From positions 5,902,501 to 5,966,500 of the forward strand of contig NZ_CP097800.1 of assembly GCF_000612545.2 (NCBI RefSeq): a stretch of DNA of 64,000 nucleotides. Direction: 5' to 3'. Shown here in pieces: positions 61,596 through 64,000 of the stretch; position 1 is the first letter of the stretch; the number at the start of each line of letters is the position of its first letter. The DNA is from Streptomyces sp. PCS3-D2 (GTDB lineage Bacteria > Actinomycetota > Actinomycetes > Streptomycetales > Streptomycetaceae). A program made the translations under genes and the position numbers. Below the pieces are notes generated by a model that saw only the letters and a list, made by a program, of their open reading frames with translations, was not told the origin of the DNA and ran no database searches.

Positions 61596-64000
61596 GTGCC
61601 GGAACTCGTACTGGAATTGAATGGCAGGACCTGGACGCTCGATCCGTCCAGGTCGTACTCGCTGGGGCGGGACCCCCAGGGAGACGTGGTGATCGACGAT
61701 GCGCGGGTGTCGTGGCGGCATGCCACCATCGCCTGGAACGGCCAGGGTTGGGGGCTCGAAGACCACGGCAGCACCAACGGCACCTACGTGCAGGGGGCGC
61801 GGGTCCAGCAGACCGCGCTGGTTCCGGGGACGCCGGTCCACCTGGGCAACGCCACCGACGGCCCGCGGCTGAATCTGAGCGCCGCCGCCGCGCCGCAGCC
61901 GGCCGTGGCGCAGCAGCAGCCCCAGCAGACTCCGGCCCAGGCCTACGCCCAGCCGCAGGCAGCCGGCTACCAGGCTCCCCAGCAGCCCCAGCAGGCCTGG
62001 AACCAGCCGCCGCAGCAGCCGCAGGCCCACGTGCCGCACCAGCAGGGCGACGGCGCCGCGTCCCTCCCGGCGCAGGGCGGAGCACCGCAGTACGGCGGCG
62101 ACCGCAGCCCGACGACCTTCCACCAGCTCGCGCTGGGACACGTGATGCGGATCGGCCGTGCGCTGGAGAACGACCTGGTGGTCTCCGACCTCCAGGTCTC
62201 CCGCCACCACGCCGAGTTCCACTCGATGCCCGGCGGCCGTTTCGAGATCCGCGACCTCGGCAGCCACAACGGCACCTACGTCAACGGCCAGGCGCTGCCG
62301 AAGTCCGGCACCGCGCTGCTGGGCCCGAACGACATCGTCGGCGTCGGCCACTCGACGTTCCGCATCGTCGGCGACCGCCTCGAGGAGTTCGTCGACACCG
62401 GTGAGGTCTCCTTCTCGGCCCGCCACCTCACGGTCACGGTCGACGGCGGCAAGCAGATCCTCAAGGACGTCACCTTCGGCGTCCCGGAGAAGTCGCTGAT
62501 CGGCGTCATCGGCCCCTCCGGCTCCGGCAAGTCCACCCTGCTCAAGGCGCTGACCGGCTACCGGCCCGCCGACCAGGGCGACGTCCTGTACGACAACCGC
62601 AACCTGTACAAGCAGTTCGCCGAGCTCCGCCAGCGCATCGGCCTGGTCCCGCAGGACGACATCCTGCACAAGGAGCTGAAGGTCAGCACCGCGCTCAAGT
62701 ACGCGGCCAAGCTCCGCTTCCCCGGCGACACCGCCGAGGCCGAGCGTGCCGCCCGCATCGACGAGGTGCTGCGCGAGCTCAAGCTGGACATCCACAAGGA
62801 CAAGAAGATCACCGCGCTCTCCGGTGGTCAGCGCAAGCGCGTCTCCGTCGCCCTGGAACTGCTCACCAAGCCCTCGCTGATCTTCCTGGACGAGCCGACC
62901 TCCGGCCTCGACCCGGGCATGGACCGCGACGTCATGCAGCTGTTGCGCGGCCTCGCCAACGACGGCCGCACGGTCCTCGTCGTCACGCACTCCGTCGCCG
63001 AGCTGTCGCTCTGCGACAAGCTGCTGGTCATGGCCCCGGGCGGGTCCGTCGCCTACTTCGGCCCGCCGGACGAGGCACTGAACTTCTTCGGCTACGGCAC
63101 GTGGGCGGACGTCTTCTCCGCCTTCGAGAACTACCGGGACTACGACTGGGCCGGCCGCTGGAAGGGCTCGCAGCACTACCAGCTCTACGCCGCCGAGCTC
63201 GACGCGGTCGCCCCGCAGCCGGTCGTCATGCCGTCGGCCCAGCAGATGCGCCCGGCCAAGCCGCAGGGCTGGGGCGCGCAGCTGTGGACGCTGATCCGCC
63301 GCTACGTCTCGGTGATCGCGTCGGACAAGGGCTTCATGGGCCTGATGCTGATCCTGCCGGCCGTCCTGGGCGTGGTCTCCACGGTCATCCCGGCGACCTT
63401 CGGCCTGGCACCGCCGACCCCGCCGTCGCGCTTCAACGGCGACGCGGGCACGATCATGCTGATCCTCGCGGTCGGCATGTGCTTCTCCGGCGCCGCGAAC
63501 TCGGTCCGTGAGCTGATCAAGGAACGCGTCATCTACGAACGCGAGCGCGCGACCGGCCTGTCCAGGTCGGCGTACCTCATGTCGAAGGTGATCGTCCTCG
63601 GCTTCATCACGGCCATCCAGGGCGTGATCATCTGCGTGATCGGCTTCACCCCGCGCGACCTGCCCGCCGAGGGCCTGCTGATGCCGCCGGCCGTCGAGCT
63701 GTGCCTGTCGGTCATCGCGCTCGGCTTCACCTCGATGATGGTCGGCCTGGTGATCTCCTCGCTGGTGAAGACCGCCGAGAAGACCATGCCGCTGCTGGTC
63801 ATGTTCGCGATCGTCCAGGTCGTCTTCACCGGCATCCTCTTCCAGGTCTACGACTCCCCGGGGTTGGAGCAGGTCGCCTGGCTGATGCCCTCCCGTTGGG
63901 CCATCGCCGCCGCCGGCACCACCCTGAACCTCGGCCGGCTCATGCCGCCGTGGGACCGTGACAACCCGACCAACACCGATCCGCTCTGGGACGCCACGGT
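61596..64000 (+). CDS. FHA-FHA-ABC transporter (3' end outside window)
   Basis: An ABCG-type half transporter fused to two FHA domains. Residues 1-90: FHA 1 (GRDPQGDVVIDDARVSWRHA with SWRH and GSTNGTYVQG). 90-180: Gln/Pro-rich linker. 183-260: FHA 2 (GRALENDLVVSDLQVSRHHA, GSHNGTYVNG). 275-500: ATPase with Walker A GPSGSGKST (306-314), LSGGQ (408-412), Walker B LIFLDEPTSGLDPG. 560 onward: ABC2-type membrane domain, cut at the window end. GTG 61596 is the most plausible start. FHA domains suggest control by Ser/Thr kinases. Confidence 0.9.
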   Translation, partial: MPELVLELNGRTWTLDPSRSYSLGRDPQGDVVIDDARVSWRHATIAWNGQGWGLEDHGSTNGTYVQGARVQQTALVPGTPVHLGNATDGPRLNLSAAAAPQPAVAQQQPQQTPAQAYAQPQAAGYQAPQQPQQAWNQPPQQPQAHVPHQQGDGAASLPAQGGAPQYGGDRSPTTFHQLALGHVMRIGRALENDLVVSDLQVSRHHAEFHSMPGGRFEIRDLGSHNGTYVNGQALPKSGTALLGPNDIVGVGHSTFRIVGDRLEEFVDTGEVSFSARHLTVTVDGGKQILKDVTFGVPEKSLIGVIGPSGSGKSTLLKALTGYRPADQGDVLYDNRNLYKQFAELRQRIGLVPQDDILHKELKVSTALKYAAKLRFPGDTAEAERAARIDEVLRELKLDIHKDKKITALSGGQRKRVSVALELLTKPSLIFLDEPTSGLDPGMDRDVMQLLRGLANDGRTVLVVTHSVAELSLCDKLLVMAPGGSVAYFGPPDEALNFFGYGTWADVFSAFENYRDYDWAGRWKGSQHYQLYAAELDAVAPQPVVMPSAQQMRPAKPQGWGAQLWTLIRRYVSVIASDKGFMGLMLILPAVLGVVSTVIPATFGLAPPTPPSRFNGDAGTIMLILAVGMCFSGAANSVRELIKERVIYERERATGLSRSAYLMSKVIVLGFITAIQGVIICVIGFTPRDLPAEGLLMPPAVELCLSVIALGFTSMMVGLVISSLVKTAEKTMPLLVMFAIVQVVFTGILFQVYDSPGLEQVAWLMPSRWAIAAAGTTLNLGRLMPPWDRDNPTNTDPLWDAT

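Overview
The window is high-GC actinobacterial chromosome, almost certainly Streptomyces: codons end in G/C, GTG/TTG starts are common, terminators are long GC hairpins without U-tracts, and the flanking genes (streptophobe-type membrane protein, SGM_5486-type microprotein, DUF3099, FabG/FabI pair, TldD/PmbA pair) are typical of that genus. It contains one complete integrated siphovirus-type prophage of about 39.4 kb (2421..41847) with host DNA on both sides.

Left host flank (1..2425): a 5'-truncated fatty-acid hydroxylase/sterol desaturase gene, a YhhN-family gene and the first 251 codons of a zinc-dependent alcohol dehydrogenase (ADH). The rest of that ADH lies at 41848..42139. Both junctions carry CAGTC, in the same codon phase, so precise excision would rebuild a 347-codon ADH gene. 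The prophage encodes an intact large serine integrase at its right end.

Prophage layout, read mostly leftwards on the minus strand. The right end holds the integrase, a small plus-strand gene, a plus-strand repressor-like gene, and an operator region with three or more dyads of consensus TGGACA-N3-TGTCCA facing a minus-strand XRE gene. Next comes a long early operon of small, tightly overlapping genes. It includes a replication-initiator-like gene with five perfect 17-bp iterons inside it (probable origin), an Lsr2-type DNA-binding protein, and an unusual WhiB / HTH / HNH-like / J-domain fusion. Then follow DUF6221, zinc-ribbon and HTH genes, one of which carries a dense cluster of the octamer TGTCGCGG. 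An isolated HTH gene and a lipoprotein gene, each with its own terminator, separate early from late genes. The late operon runs HNH, small and large terminase, portal, MuF-like protein, scaffold, P22-gp5-like capsid, decoration, connectors, tail terminator, tail tube, a -1 frameshifted tail chaperone pair, tape measure, minor tail proteins, amidase endolysin, holin-like proteins and a collagen-like/SGNH-hydrolase tail fibre, ending at a strong terminator (5821..5858). Beyond it, next to attL, is an accessory block: an XRE regulator with a helical-repeat-like C-terminus, four small proteins and a convergent HTH gene.

Right host flank (41848..64000): ADH 3' part, secreted subtilase, DUF485 plus acetate-type symporter, moaA, DUF3099 and GlsB/YeaQ membrane proteins, tyrS, pmbA/tldD (with a 92-bp duplication that creates a 31-codon spacer ORF), fabG-fabI, a secreted protein, a GntR regulator divergent from a CynX/NimT-type MFS transporter, SixA-like phosphatase, serB, a streptophobe-type membrane protein and the start of an FHA-FHA-ABC transporter that runs off the window. 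No tRNA, rRNA, CRISPR array or insertion sequence was seen, and no gene-free stretch exceeds 300 bases. The longest is the 39178..39456 operator region.
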